Assembly (NCBI RefSeq): GCF_000745975.1
Contig: NZ_JQKJ01000025.1
Coordinates: 1-51,951 of the forward strand
Direction: 5' to 3'
DNA: 51,951 nucleotides
Source: Desulfobacter vibrioformis DSM 8776
GTDB lineage: Bacteria; Desulfobacterota; Desulfobacteria; Desulfobacterales; Desulfobacteraceae
In this document: one piece after another, positions 35,178 through 43,945 of the stretch
How positions within the stretch are numbered: the first letter of the stretch is position 1
Layout of the letters: each line of letters opens with the position of its first letter
Notes under the pieces: model-generated
What the model was told of the DNA's origin: nothing
What the model saw: the letters and a program-made list of their open reading frames with translations, nothing else
The model's database searches: none
Translations under genes and position numbers: made by a program

Positions 35178-36593
35178 ATGAACAGCAGCACTAGCAAGCC
35201 CCAGTCCCGAATTTCCACCGGCCACACCATATTTATTGTCAGTGCAGTCCAGTTTCTGGCACCGTTCATGATGTCTGCGGTCGGTGTGGCCCTTCCCACC
35301 ATTGGCCGGTTTTATGGCGCCAGTGCCGTCTCCCTGGCCCTGGTGGAAATGGTTTATATGCTGGCCGTTACCCTGTTCCTTCTTCCCATGGGCCGGTTGG
35401 CCGACATCACCGGAAGAAAAAAAATATTTGTGTCAGGTGTGGCCTTATTTGCCCTTGCCACGATCCTGTTGCCCTTTTCCCCGTCCATCGGCATTTTCAT
35501 TGCCATCCGGTTTCTGCAGGGTATTGGCGTGTCATGTACGGTCTCTACTTCCGTGGCCATTCTCTCTTCTGTGGTGCCAAAGGAAAAACGCGGCAAAGCC
35601 ATGGGCATCATTGTGGCCTGTGTCTACCTGGGACTGTCCGCCGGCCCTACCCTGGCCGGACTTATGATCGCCTGGCTGGGCTGGCAGTGGATCTTTTTTG
35701 CGACTGTCCCCCTTGCCTTGGCAGCCCTGATTCTCACCCTGACCCAGCTTAAGGGGGAGTGGAAAGGCGCTGAAGGGGAACCCTTTGACCGCATGGGCAG
35801 CATCATTTATATGGCAGCGCTCTCCTGTCTGATCGTCGGGGTGTCCCACCTTGAAAGCCATGCCTGGGCACCGGGACTGATGGCGGCAGGCATGATTTTC
35901 ATGGCTGTTTTTACCGTTTTTGAATACAGGCACCCCTTTCCCATCCTCGATATCCGCCTGCTGTTGGGAAACCGGGTCCTGGCCTTCAGCAACATTGCCA
36001 CATGGATCAACTATGCCGCCTCATTCGGGCTTACATTTTTTTTCTCTTTATACCTGCAGGTGGTCAAAGGCATGTCTGCCCAGGCCACAGGTTTTGTGCT
36101 CATTGTCCAGCCGGTAATTCAGGCGGTGCTTTCTCCTTTGTCTGGTGCGCTTTCAGATAAAATCTCCGCGGCCAAATTATCCACGGCCGGCATGGCCATC
36201 TGCGCGGCAGGACTTGGGTTCGCAGCCGTTCTCGGCCAGGATGCCGGAATCTGGCAGGTGCTGGTGGTTCTGGTTATCATGGGCGTTGGATTTGCTGTCT
36301 TTTCCACACCTAACATGACCACGGTCATGGGATCTGTGGGGCCAAGACATTACGGCATTGCCTCCAGCCTTGTGGCCACCATGCGCAGCATCGGCATGCT
36401 CACGGCCATGACCATCACCACCCTGCTGCTGAGTATGTTCATGGGGGATGCTGGCGTCAGCACTGCCACAGCCCCGGGATTTCTTAAAACCATGCACACG
36501 GCCTTCATGATTTTCGCCCTGCTCAGTCTGGTGGGGATTGTCTTTTCCATGGCCCGGGTAGCGCAGAAACCAGGCCCGGCCCCAAAACGCTGA
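35178..36593 (+). CDS. MFS transporter, DHA2-type (14 helices)
   Basis: 471 residues, nearly all hydrophobic, with the layout of drug:H+ antiporter family 2. The motif-A loop is visible as GRLADITGRKKIF (about 74-86), and PTLAGLMIAWLGWQWIFFATV resembles the motif-C antiporter region. It would export a small toxic molecule using the proton gradient; substrate unknown. No adaptor (EmrA-like) gene accompanies it. The promoter carries tandem repeats that look like a repressor site, but no regulator gene adjoins. The YgiQ gene starts 17 bp downstream. Confidence 0.88.
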   Translation: MNSSTSKPQSRISTGHTIFIVSAVQFLAPFMMSAVGVALPTIGRFYGASAVSLALVEMVYMLAVTLFLLPMGRLADITGRKKIFVSGVALFALATILLPFSPSIGIFIAIRFLQGIGVSCTVSTSVAILSSVVPKEKRGKAMGIIVACVYLGLSAGPTLAGLMIAWLGWQWIFFATVPLALAALILTLTQLKGEWKGAEGEPFDRMGSIIYMAALSCLIVGVSHLESHAWAPGLMAAGMIFMAVFTVFEYRHPFPILDIRLLLGNRVLAFSNIATWINYAASFGLTFFFSLYLQVVKGMSAQATGFVLIVQPVIQAVLSPLSGALSDKISAAKLSTAGMAICAAGLGFAAVLGQDAGIWQVLVVLVIMGVGFAVFSTPNMTTVMGSVGPRHYGIASSLVATMRSIGMLTAMTITTLLLSMFMGDAGVSTATAPGFLKTMHTAFMIFALLSLVGIVFSMARVAQKPGPAPKR

Positions 36594-36610
36594 TCAGGAA
36601 AACGCGGGCC

Positions 36611-38425
36611 ATGTTTTTACCCACCACCCGAAAAGAACTTGACGACCGGGGTATTGACCGGCTTGATGTAATTCTTGTCACCGGCGATACATACATTGAC
36701 TCCCCGTTCATGGGGGTCAGCCTGATCGGCAGGGTTCTGGAAGACAACGGATTTACCGTGGGCATCATTGCCCAGCCGGACACGGACAGCGACCGGGACA
36801 TCTCCCGTCTGGGCGAACCCCGGCTCTTCTGGGGCATCACCGGCGGGGCCGTGGATTCCATGGTGGCCAATTACACAGCCACAAAAAAACGGCGCAAACA
36901 GGATGATTACACGCCTGGCGGAGAAAACACCCGGCGGCCTGACCGGGCCGTCATTGTATACACCAACCTTGTGCGGCGCTTTTTTAAATCAACCGTACCC
37001 ATTGTGCTGGGCGGCATTGAAGCAAGTCTTCGGCGCATTGCCCACTATGATTTCTGGTCCAATAAAGTTCGACGATCCATCCTGTTTGATGCCAAGGCTG
37101 ACTACCTTTTGTTCGGCATGGCCCATGCCGGTATCGTGGAACTGGCCCGGGCCCTGAATAACCCGCTGAAAACGGATAACCGGCTGGAAACAATGCCGGA
37201 AGACACACAAGATCCTGTCACACAGATTGCCGGCCTGGGATATATCGCTAAAACCCCCAAGGGCATAGAGCTGCCTGCCTATGAAGCGGTCACCAGGGAC
37301 AAGGCCCTTTATATCCAAAGTTTTAAAACCTTTTACGACAATACAGATCCCATGCATGCCCGCCCTTTAAGCCAGGCCCATGGGGACCGGTTTCTTGTCC
37401 TGAATCCGCCGGCACCTTTCAGCACCACCCAAGAGATGGACCAAATCCACGATCTGGATTTTCAGCGGGATGTCCACCCTTATTATAGGGCCCAGGGCCA
37501 TGTCCGGGCCATGGACACCATCCGGTTTTCCATTCCCACCCATTACGGCTGCTACGGGGAGTGTAATTTCTGCGCCATCACCGTTCACCAGGGCCGGACA
37601 GTCAGATGGCGGAGCATTGATTCCATTATTGCCGAAGCAAAAAAAATGACCCGGGACAAGGATTTTAAAGGATATATATTTGACCTGGGCGGTCCCACCG
37701 CCAACATGTACGGGTTTGAGTGTGAAAAAAAACTGAAAAAAGGGGCCTGTTCCCACCGGCGCTGCCTGTTCCCAACCCCCTGCCCCGCCCTTTCTCCGGA
37801 TCACGGCCCCCAGATGGCTCTGCTCGATGAAATCAGCCGTCTTGCCGGTGTTAAAAAGATATTTCTCAACTCAGGCATCCGCCATGACCTGATCCTCATG
37901 GACAAACAAAAGGGCCAGGCGTACTTAAAACAGGTAATATCCGACCATGTCTCCGGCCAGATGAAACTGGCACCGGAACATTGTGCGCCCGGTGTGCTGG
38001 CGCTCATGGGCAAGCCGGACACGGACAGTCTTGTTGCGTTCAAGCACCGGTTTGACCGCATCTGCAACACGCTGAATAAAAAACAATACCTGACCTATTA
38101 CCTGATCGCGGCCCACCCCGGCTGTACCATGCGGGAGATGAATGAACTGAAGGCATTTACCAGAAACGAACTTCACATCACCCCGGAACAGGTCCAGATA
38201 TTTACGCCCACACCATCCACCTTTTCCACCCTGATGTATTATACCGGTATTGACCCCTTTGCCATGGTGCCCGTGTTTGTGGAAAAAGATCCCCGGGCAA
38301 AGGAAAAGCAAAAACAGATCGTCACCCGGAACGCCGAAGGCCGGACCCGGGAAACACCCCGGCAGAGGCAAAATCAGAGCAAATTTTCCGGACCGGGAAA
38401 AAAGGGACGTTACCGGAAAAAATAA
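36611..38425 (+). CDS. YgiQ-family radical SAM protein (UPF0313)
   Basis: 604 residues, the usual length. Starts FLPTTRKELDDRGIDRLDVI as family members do. The N-terminal half resembles a B12-binding-like fold (TGDTYIDSPFMGVSLIGRVL), and the radical SAM cluster motif is CYGECNFCAITVHQGR at about residues 316-331, with three cysteines spaced CxxxCxxC. A further Cys-rich stretch follows near CSHRRCLFPTPCP. The reaction is unknown for the whole family. The gene follows the MFS gene closely without a clear ribosome-binding site. Its basic tail (last ~45 residues) looks disordered. Confidence 0.9.
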   Translation: MFLPTTRKELDDRGIDRLDVILVTGDTYIDSPFMGVSLIGRVLEDNGFTVGIIAQPDTDSDRDISRLGEPRLFWGITGGAVDSMVANYTATKKRRKQDDYTPGGENTRRPDRAVIVYTNLVRRFFKSTVPIVLGGIEASLRRIAHYDFWSNKVRRSILFDAKADYLLFGMAHAGIVELARALNNPLKTDNRLETMPEDTQDPVTQIAGLGYIAKTPKGIELPAYEAVTRDKALYIQSFKTFYDNTDPMHARPLSQAHGDRFLVLNPPAPFSTTQEMDQIHDLDFQRDVHPYYRAQGHVRAMDTIRFSIPTHYGCYGECNFCAITVHQGRTVRWRSIDSIIAEAKKMTRDKDFKGYIFDLGGPTANMYGFECEKKLKKGACSHRRCLFPTPCPALSPDHGPQMALLDEISRLAGVKKIFLNSGIRHDLILMDKQKGQAYLKQVISDHVSGQMKLAPEHCAPGVLALMGKPDTDSLVAFKHRFDRICNTLNKKQYLTYYLIAAHPGCTMREMNELKAFTRNELHITPEQVQIFTPTPSTFSTLMYYTGIDPFAMVPVFVEKDPRAKEKQKQIVTRNAEGRTRETPRQRQNQSKFSGPGKKGRYRKK

Positions 38426-38465
38426 CGCACCACTTAATGATTTAACACAACAAAGCCAAGGCAAG

Positions 38466-39776
38466 TTACCCGGGCGTACCCGGAACACTGATCTTTTGCA
38501 CCCAGAGCCTGCCGGCAGCCAGATAAAACCCCACGGACGCCAGGATAAGATACCCGAACATCTGGATATTTTTGGTTTTCAGGATATAAGCAAAAACCAC
38601 AATGGTGGCCGCGGAGATCAGGAAAAAAATGGGTTTGGGGATCTGTTTGAGAATCACCCGGCCAAAATGGGCAAACCGGATATGGCTGACCATCAGGGCT
38701 GTGGAAATAGCGGTGAAAGCCCAGAGCAGCATGGGACCGGACACAAGGGACGCCCCGAGGACAATCAGGGCACCGGCAGGACTTGGAAATCCGTTGAAAA
38801 TACCGGCAGGCAGGTCTGTACGGCCCTTGTCCTTGGTGACAAACCGCACTAGACGGTAAGCCACACCCACCACATAAATCAGGGCAAAAACCAGGGCAAA
38901 GGTTCCGCCTCTAATGATCACCATATAGGCCGGTGCCAGGCCAAAGGAAACAAAATCAGCAATATCGTCCAGCCAGGGACCGTATTTGGTTCCCCCGTGT
39001 TTGAGCGCCATGCGCCCGTCAAACAGGTCAAACAACTGGCCCATGATGATCACGCAGATGGCCCAGGCATAACAGTGATGATAGGTCAGAATCAGGCTGG
39101 TGACACCGCACATGAAATTGAGCATGGACAGAATATCGGCATAAAGCCGGTTGGGGACAAATTTGAAAATCATGGATGCCGCAGAAAGGACGATACAGGC
39201 CCCAAGCACCCCGTCAGCAATATTCAGCATCCCGGGATTGGCATCCATCAGGGCGCACAGAATCACCAGGGCAAAGCAGATAATGGACTTGATTTTCCCG
39301 AAATTGTTCGCCGCCCCGGACACCTTGAGCCAGGCCAGTATCCTGCGGGCAAAAAACTGGCCCACAAGTTCTATGACCACAAGAATCCAGACAAGCCTGG
39401 GCGACAAAATACCGATATAGGCAAACCCGATCATGGTGGGCAGATAGGTCAGCTTGTCGCACAAGGGGTCCAGCCACTCCCCCCACCGGGAGACCAGATT
39501 GCAGCCCCGGGCCACCACCCCGTCCACCCCGTCAAGAATTGCAGCAAATGTAAAAATAAAAATGGACAAAGATTGATAGGACGAAAAGAAATAGAGAAAA
39601 AAACCCAGAAAGGCAAGGGCCGTACGCCAGTAGCAGATGGCGTTGGGGTGCATCAGCCACAGATGGGATTCAACAAACCGCCTGACAGAGGCCTTTTTCT
39701 TCACGCTGTGGGAAAACCAGAAAAAAAACAGGGTGCCCAGGGCACTGGATGCCATGATTACCAGAATTCGTTCCAT
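38466..39776 (-). CDS. Double CDP-alcohol phosphatidyltransferase (fused)
   Basis: 436 residues with about a dozen hydrophobic segments and two catalytic domains where one is normal. The first motif, DGVDGVVAR at residues 82-90 with G99, D103 and D107, fits the consensus DxxDGxxARx8GxxxDxxxD exactly, in PgsA style. The second, DLFDGRMALK at 250-259 with G266, D270 and D274, is followed by DFVSFGLAP as in phosphatidylserine synthase, but has lost the arginine after alanine. The protein would transfer a phosphatidyl or similar group from a CDP-alcohol in membrane lipid synthesis. One half may be inactive or altered in specificity. Substrates are not known. Confidence 0.82.
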   Translation of the reverse strand: MERILVIMASSALGTLFFFWFSHSVKKKASVRRFVESHLWLMHPNAICYWRTALAFLGFFLYFFSSYQSLSIFIFTFAAILDGVDGVVARGCNLVSRWGEWLDPLCDKLTYLPTMIGFAYIGILSPRLVWILVVIELVGQFFARRILAWLKVSGAANNFGKIKSIICFALVILCALMDANPGMLNIADGVLGACIVLSAASMIFKFVPNRLYADILSMLNFMCGVTSLILTYHHCYAWAICVIIMGQLFDLFDGRMALKHGGTKYGPWLDDIADFVSFGLAPAYMVIIRGGTFALVFALIYVVGVAYRLVRFVTKDKGRTDLPAGIFNGFPSPAGALIVLGASLVSGPMLLWAFTAISTALMVSHIRFAHFGRVILKQIPKPIFFLISAATIVVFAYILKTKNIQMFGYLILASVGFYLAAGRLWVQKISVPGTPG

Positions 39777-39883
39777 AATTGGGCCTCAATATCAGTTAAA
39801 CGTTTGTCGACAACTTTTTCGTGGTGATATATCATTGTGGTGCTATTTATCATCTTCACACTATCCTGGAAATAAAATTATGT

Positions 39884-39911
39884 TTGACATCCGGCGATTT
39901 TATATTATTTT
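39884..39911 (+). promoter_or_regulatory. Likely promoter of the cyclophilin gene
   Basis: TTGACA (39884-39889), 16-bp spacer, TATTTT (39906-39911), about 30 bp before the ATG, with a CAGGAGAAA ribosome site between. Confidence 0.4.
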
Positions 39912-39941
39912 CAAAGAAATTTTAACCTTCAGGAGAAAAGC

Positions 39942-40472
39942 ATGGCAGATCTGACAGCAATTATGGAAACCTCAAAAGGCACCATTAATATTACGCTTTT
40001 TGCAGACAAGACCCCGTATACTGTGGGCAATTTTGTAAACCTTGCCAAACGGGAATACTATAACGGGTTAACCTTTCACCGTGTGATTTCAGATTTTATG
40101 ATCCAGGGCGGATGCCCTCATGGCAATGGCATGGGCGGCCCGGGCTACGAATTTGAAGATGAATTCAAAAAAGAGCTCAAACATGACAAGCCCGGCATCC
40201 TGTCAATGGCCAATGCCGGCCCAGGGACAAACGGGAGCCAGTTTTTTATCACCCATGTGCCCACGCCCCATCTCGACGGTATGCACACGGTATTCGGAGC
40301 AGTTGTCAGCCAAGCAGATCAGGACGTGGTCAACAGCATTACCCAGGGAGATACCATTGAAAGCATCACCATCAAAGGCAATGTAGGTTCGGTATTCAAG
40401 AAGATTAAACCCAGACTGGATGGGTGGAACAAAACCCTGAACAAGTCCTTCCCAAAGCTTCCCAAAGCCTGA
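39942..40472 (+). CDS. Peptidyl-prolyl cis-trans isomerase, cyclophilin type
   Basis: 176 residues without a signal peptide, so cytoplasmic. Active-site features of cyclophilins are clear: [20 protein letters not shown] with the catalytic arginine, [19 protein letters not shown], and [14 protein letters not shown]. It speeds proline isomerisation during folding. It is a lone gene with its own promoter and is followed by a palindromic repeat and a strong terminator. Confidence 0.95.
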   Translation: MADLTAIMETSKGTINITLFADKTPYTVGNFVNLAKREYYNGLTFHRVISDFMIQGGCPHGNGMGGPGYEFEDEFKKELKHDKPGILSMANAGPGTNGSQFFITHVPTPHLDGMHTVFGAVVSQADQDVVNSITQGDTIESITIKGNVGSVFKKIKPRLDGWNKTLNKSFPKLPKA

Positions 40473-40480
40473 TTATCTAT

Positions 40481-40603
40481 TGTTTGGACGCAAAGTCACC
40501 CATCTGCGGCGTTGCAGAAAAATTTGCAATCCTCACAACCAAAAGGTTGCTCCGGTTACAAATTTTTCTGCGCCTTGCATCTGGGCAACTTTGCGTCCAA
40601 ACA
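40481..40603. repeat. Palindromic intergenic repeat, long form
   Basis: A 123-bp near-palindrome. Both ends read inward as TGTTTGGACGCAAAGT, and further in as GCAGAAAAATTTG. The halves differ at about one position in four in the middle. It could fold into a large hairpin. It is the long version of the element at 11246-11315. It has no coding potential and looks like a MITE or REP-type element. Confidence 0.7.
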
Positions 40604-40655
40604 CGGGGGTTGCGTCCAGATTCTCATAATTCCTGAACGAAAACCCCGTGTAAAC

Positions 40656-40702
40656 AAAAAGACCTTTTGCCGCGTATCATGGGGCAAAAGGTCTTTTCTT
40701 TT
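40656..40702 (+). terminator. Intrinsic terminator after the cyclophilin gene
   Basis: AAGACCTTTTGCC (40659-40671) pairs with GGCAAAAGGTCTT (40683-40695), followed by TTCTTTTT. The A5 at the left also gives a U-run for the opposite strand, so it can stop the converging gene too. Confidence 0.85.
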
Positions 40703-40733
40703 TGGATTCAGCAGGGTTGTCCGGGGTGTCGGA

Positions 40734-41117
40734 TCAATCCAGGTCAATGTACAAAGGAATAACATGAAGCGACGCAGAATTTTCCTCGGTATCCCCTAAC
40801 CGCCAGTTTTTTACCGGAATTCCGGCTTCTTTGATTTTTTCAATCATCCCTTTGATATTAATCAGGGGGTGCCGGGTAAATACATTGGGCAGTCCGTAAG
40901 TCAGGCTGCACACCAGGCATTTGTCCGGCCGGCGCAGCAGGTTAAAGGCAAGGACAATCCGGCTGCCGGAAATACTGACAGGCTCCAGCCTGATGTCATA
41001 AGCACCTTCCGAGGCATCTCCGTACAGCGCATCAAAAAACTGATCACTTCTTTCAGGCGGCAACAGCTCATCTAAAAATTCCTGGGTGAGTATGCTGTCA
41101 AAATCTCTTTGAGCCAT
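40734..41117 (-). CDS. Conserved small protein of unknown function
   Basis: 127 residues with no motif I recognise. It looks like a compact alpha/beta protein (ILTQEFLDELLPPERSDQFF, ISGSRIVLAFNLLRRPDKCL). One CxxxC-free cysteine pair region exists but no metal motif. I believe similar proteins occur next to diverse genes in related sulfate reducers, but I cannot assign a role. A GGATG-type ribosome site precedes the ATG, and it ends toward the bidirectional terminator at 40656-40702. Confidence 0.6.
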   Translation of the reverse strand: MAQRDFDSILTQEFLDELLPPERSDQFFDALYGDASEGAYDIRLEPVSISGSRIVLAFNLLRRPDKCLVCSLTYGLPNVFTRHPLINIKGMIEKIKEAGIPVKNWRLGDTEENSASLHVIPLYIDLD

Positions 41118-41313
41118 GTTTTATCATCCTTTTTTTATTACCTGTATCTTCATTTAAATTAGATTTCTCTTCTATTCTTTCTATGCCGGAAAATCAAGGG
41201 ACAAACCAGGGTAATTGCGGTAATTTGTTTGCAGTTTGATGTTAATTTAAAATGGATCATACGAATTATAAACCACCATGTATTAAATTTAAAATAGTGT
41301 AGCTTTTGCCCGT

Positions 41314-41341
41314 TTGATCTTACTCAAATATCTGGTACAAT
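41314..41341 (+). promoter_or_regulatory. Likely nqr operon promoter
   Basis: TTGATC (41314-41319), 16-bp spacer, TACAAT (41336-41341), about 100 bp before nqrA. A strong AAAGGAGGA (41362-41370) follows, but no ATG lies within reach of it. The rest of the 327-bp gap 41118-41444 is AT-rich and shows no other gene. Confidence 0.45.
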
Positions 41342-41444
41342 TAAAATTTAAAAAAAGAGAGAAAGGAGGACCCATAACCGGTGTCCATCCGGAAATAACT
41401 TTCTATATTCTGTTCACTGCCAGTAATAAAAATGGAATAACTAA

Positions 41445-42785
41445 ATGAAAACCTTGAAAATTACCCGGGGATTTGACCTGAATGTGGCCGAACAGCCCGA
41501 TCTGAGCTGTGTTCACCTGGCCCTGCCGTCCAGTCTGGCCTGCTGTGCCGGGGACATCCCCCATATCCGGCCCAAATTGCTGGTTAAAGAGGGTCAGCGG
41601 GTTAAAACCGGCCAGGCCCTGTTCACAGATAAGCGGGATACGACCATACAGTATGTATCCCCGGGAACCGGTCAGGTGGAAAAGGTTATTTACGGGCCCC
41701 GGCGACGTCTTATGGAGGTGGTGATCGCAACAGAGTCCGAAGATGGGTATATTGAATGTAATCCGGTTGCTTTGGACGACATCACCGGCATGCCCGGGGA
41801 TGAACTTGTGGCGCACCTGAAAAAAGGCGGTCTGTGGCAGGGCCTTCGCCAGTTTCCGGCCCTGGATTTCGCTGATCCCGATCATTCCCCTGCCATGATT
41901 ATCGTGGCCATGGACGGCAATGACCTCTTTTCGCCGCATCCGGCCATCATCCTTAAAGACAGCATTGATGCCTTTGACGCGGGTATGGCGGTTTTACGCC
42001 GGTTTTCACACCGGCTTGTCGTGGTATGCCGGGAAAGCAGCCTGGCAGGCATCCGGGAGCTGGACTGTTCAGTGGCGGACCAGATAACCCACACAGCCCC
42101 GGACATATATCCTGCCTGGCACCCCGGTGCCGTACTCTATCAGATCAGGCAAGTGGCCACGGAGAACAGTTCCTGGTGCATCCGCCTGGATCACCTGGTC
42201 ATGATGGGCCGGTTTTTACTTTCCGGCCGGTATCCGGTTGAAAAAATCGTAACCATTACCCGGCCCGGGGAACGGCTGCCCCATATGCGGGGCCGCCAGG
42301 GCATGCCCTTGTCTGCCCTGGCCGGGGAAATACCTGGAAACAGTATGGTCACCACAGGCCGGTTCAACGGCCGGCTCCTGGAAAAGGATGCCCATATCGG
42401 TTTTTTTGAAAACACGGTCAATATCATTGAAGCCGGGGCAGAGGAGCAGATGTTCGGTTTTGCCCGGCCCGGCCTTGACAAGCCATCGGTCTCCGCCACA
42501 TTTCTGTCTTCCCTGTTCAGGGGTCCGGCAAAAATGGACTGCACCCTTCACGGGGAAGCGCGGGCCTGCATCAACTGCTCCTATTGCGAACGCATCTGCC
42601 CCAATGACCTTATGCCCGCCTTTATCATGAAGGCCCTTCACGGGGGCGAACTTGAAGAAGCATTGGCCCTTGGGCTCATGGACTGCTGCAAATGCGGACT
42701 TTGCTCATTTGCCTGCCCGTCCAAGATTGAACTGACCCGGATCCTTTCGGACGCCATGGACGCCTATTACAAGGACAAACAATGA
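41445..42785 (+). CDS. nqrA: Na+-translocating NADH:quinone reductase subunit A
   Basis: 446 residues. The start MKTLKITRGFDLNV and PGTGQVEKVIYGPRRRLMEVV are NqrA-like, and gene order nqrABCDEF agrees. Unlike the well-studied Vibrio subunit, the C-terminus keeps two full four-cysteine motifs, CINCSYCERICP (about 375-386) and CCKCGLCSFACP (about 413-424), each able to hold a [4Fe-4S] cluster as in RnfC. NqrA is the peripheral quinone-site subunit. A TAA lies directly before the ATG, fixing the start. Only a weak TGGA site precedes it. It overlaps nqrB by four bases. Confidence 0.9.
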   Translation: MKTLKITRGFDLNVAEQPDLSCVHLALPSSLACCAGDIPHIRPKLLVKEGQRVKTGQALFTDKRDTTIQYVSPGTGQVEKVIYGPRRRLMEVVIATESEDGYIECNPVALDDITGMPGDELVAHLKKGGLWQGLRQFPALDFADPDHSPAMIIVAMDGNDLFSPHPAIILKDSIDAFDAGMAVLRRFSHRLVVVCRESSLAGIRELDCSVADQITHTAPDIYPAWHPGAVLYQIRQVATENSSWCIRLDHLVMMGRFLLSGRYPVEKIVTITRPGERLPHMRGRQGMPLSALAGEIPGNSMVTTGRFNGRLLEKDAHIGFFENTVNIIEAGAEEQMFGFARPGLDKPSVSATFLSSLFRGPAKMDCTLHGEARACINCSYCERICPNDLMPAFIMKALHGGELEEALALGLMDCCKCGLCSFACPSKIELTRILSDAMDAYYKDKQ

Positions 42786-43945
42786 AGAATCCCTTAAGAA
42801 AGTTTTTTGATGATACACGGCCCTTGTTTACCGGGGACGGGAAGTATAAAAAGTATGAGCCTGTCTGGGACGCCACAAAAACATTTTTCTTTCTGCCTTC
42901 GGCCAAAACCCGTGTCATGCCCTTTGTCCGGGATCACCTGGATCTGAAACGCTACATGAGCATCGTGATCCTGGCGCTTTTGCCGGTGACCTTTTTCGGG
43001 ATATACAACACCGGATACCAGGCCGGCATCGGGGCCGGGGAATCCTGGTCCGTGACCCGATGCTTTCTTTTGGGCGCCTGGTATGTGCTGCCCATGATCA
43101 TTGTTTCCTATGTGGTGGGGTTTGCCTGGGAGTTTCTTTTTGCGGTGATGCGGGGCCATAAGATCTCCGAAGGACTTCTTGTCACAGGGCTGCTTTTTCC
43201 CTTGACCCTGCCCCCCACCATCCCTTTGTGGCAGGTGGCGCTTGGCATCTCCTTCGGGGTGGTCATCGGCAAGGAGGTATTTGGTGGTACAGGCCGCAAT
43301 ATCCTTAACCCGGCACTGACCGGACGGGCCTTTCTGTTCTTCTCCTACCCGGTCACCATGTCCGGGGATGTCTGGGTGGCAGGCAAACATCTGGTGGACG
43401 GCGTGACCGGAGCCACGGCGCTTTCCGTGACAGGGGCCGGGGGGCAGTCGATCACCGCAGCCATCCGGGACGCCGGTTTTCCCCTGGGGCAGCTTTTCAC
43501 AGGATTTGTGCCGGGCAGCGTGGGAGAGACCTCGGCGCTCTGCTGCCTGATCGGTGCGGCCATTCTCATGGTGACCCGCATTGCCAATTACAGGATCATT
43601 ATCGGCGGTATTGCAGGGCTTGTCATCACCAGCATCATCGTATACCTGATCCCCGGGGGGCAGGACGCCTGGTCCAATGCCGGTCCCTTTTACCATTTGT
43701 GTGCCGGCGGATTTCTGTTCGGCATCACCTTTATGGCCACAGATCCGGTCTCCGCGCCCGGCACCAACCCGGGCCGCTGGATTTTCGGGGCTGCCATTGG
43801 TTTTTTAACCGTGATTATCCGGGTGGGCAACCCTGCGTTCATGGAAGGGGTGATGCTGGCCATCCTGTTCATGAACGTGTTTGCGCCGTTGCTGGACCAC
43901 CTGGTACTCAAGTACAAATCGTCAAAAAGGATTCCCAATGTTTGA
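42782..43945 (+). CDS. nqrB: Na+-NQR subunit B
   Basis: 387 residues, an integral membrane subunit with about nine helices and a soluble N-terminal ~50 residues. The covalent FMN attachment threonine lies in DGVTGATALSVTG (about residue 215-225). FGGTGRNILNPALTGRAFLF is a family hallmark, as is ATDPVSAPGTNPGRWIFG near the end. It provides the main Na+ path together with D and E. Its ATG overlaps the nqrA stop, and nqrC starts inside its last codons. Confidence 0.94.
   Translation: MKNPLRKFFDDTRPLFTGDGKYKKYEPVWDATKTFFFLPSAKTRVMPFVRDHLDLKRYMSIVILALLPVTFFGIYNTGYQAGIGAGESWSVTRCFLLGAWYVLPMIIVSYVVGFAWEFLFAVMRGHKISEGLLVTGLLFPLTLPPTIPLWQVALGISFGVVIGKEVFGGTGRNILNPALTGRAFLFFSYPVTMSGDVWVAGKHLVDGVTGATALSVTGAGGQSITAAIRDAGFPLGQLFTGFVPGSVGETSALCCLIGAAILMVTRIANYRIIIGGIAGLVITSIIVYLIPGGQDAWSNAGPFYHLCAGGFLFGITFMATDPVSAPGTNPGRWIFGAAIGFLTVIIRVGNPAFMEGVMLAILFMNVFAPLLDHLVLKYKSSKRIPNV

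Noticed and set aside
42794-43696. 300-codon frame antisense to nqrB
   Set aside because: Composition rich in Gly, His and Pro, typical of a shadow of a membrane gene.
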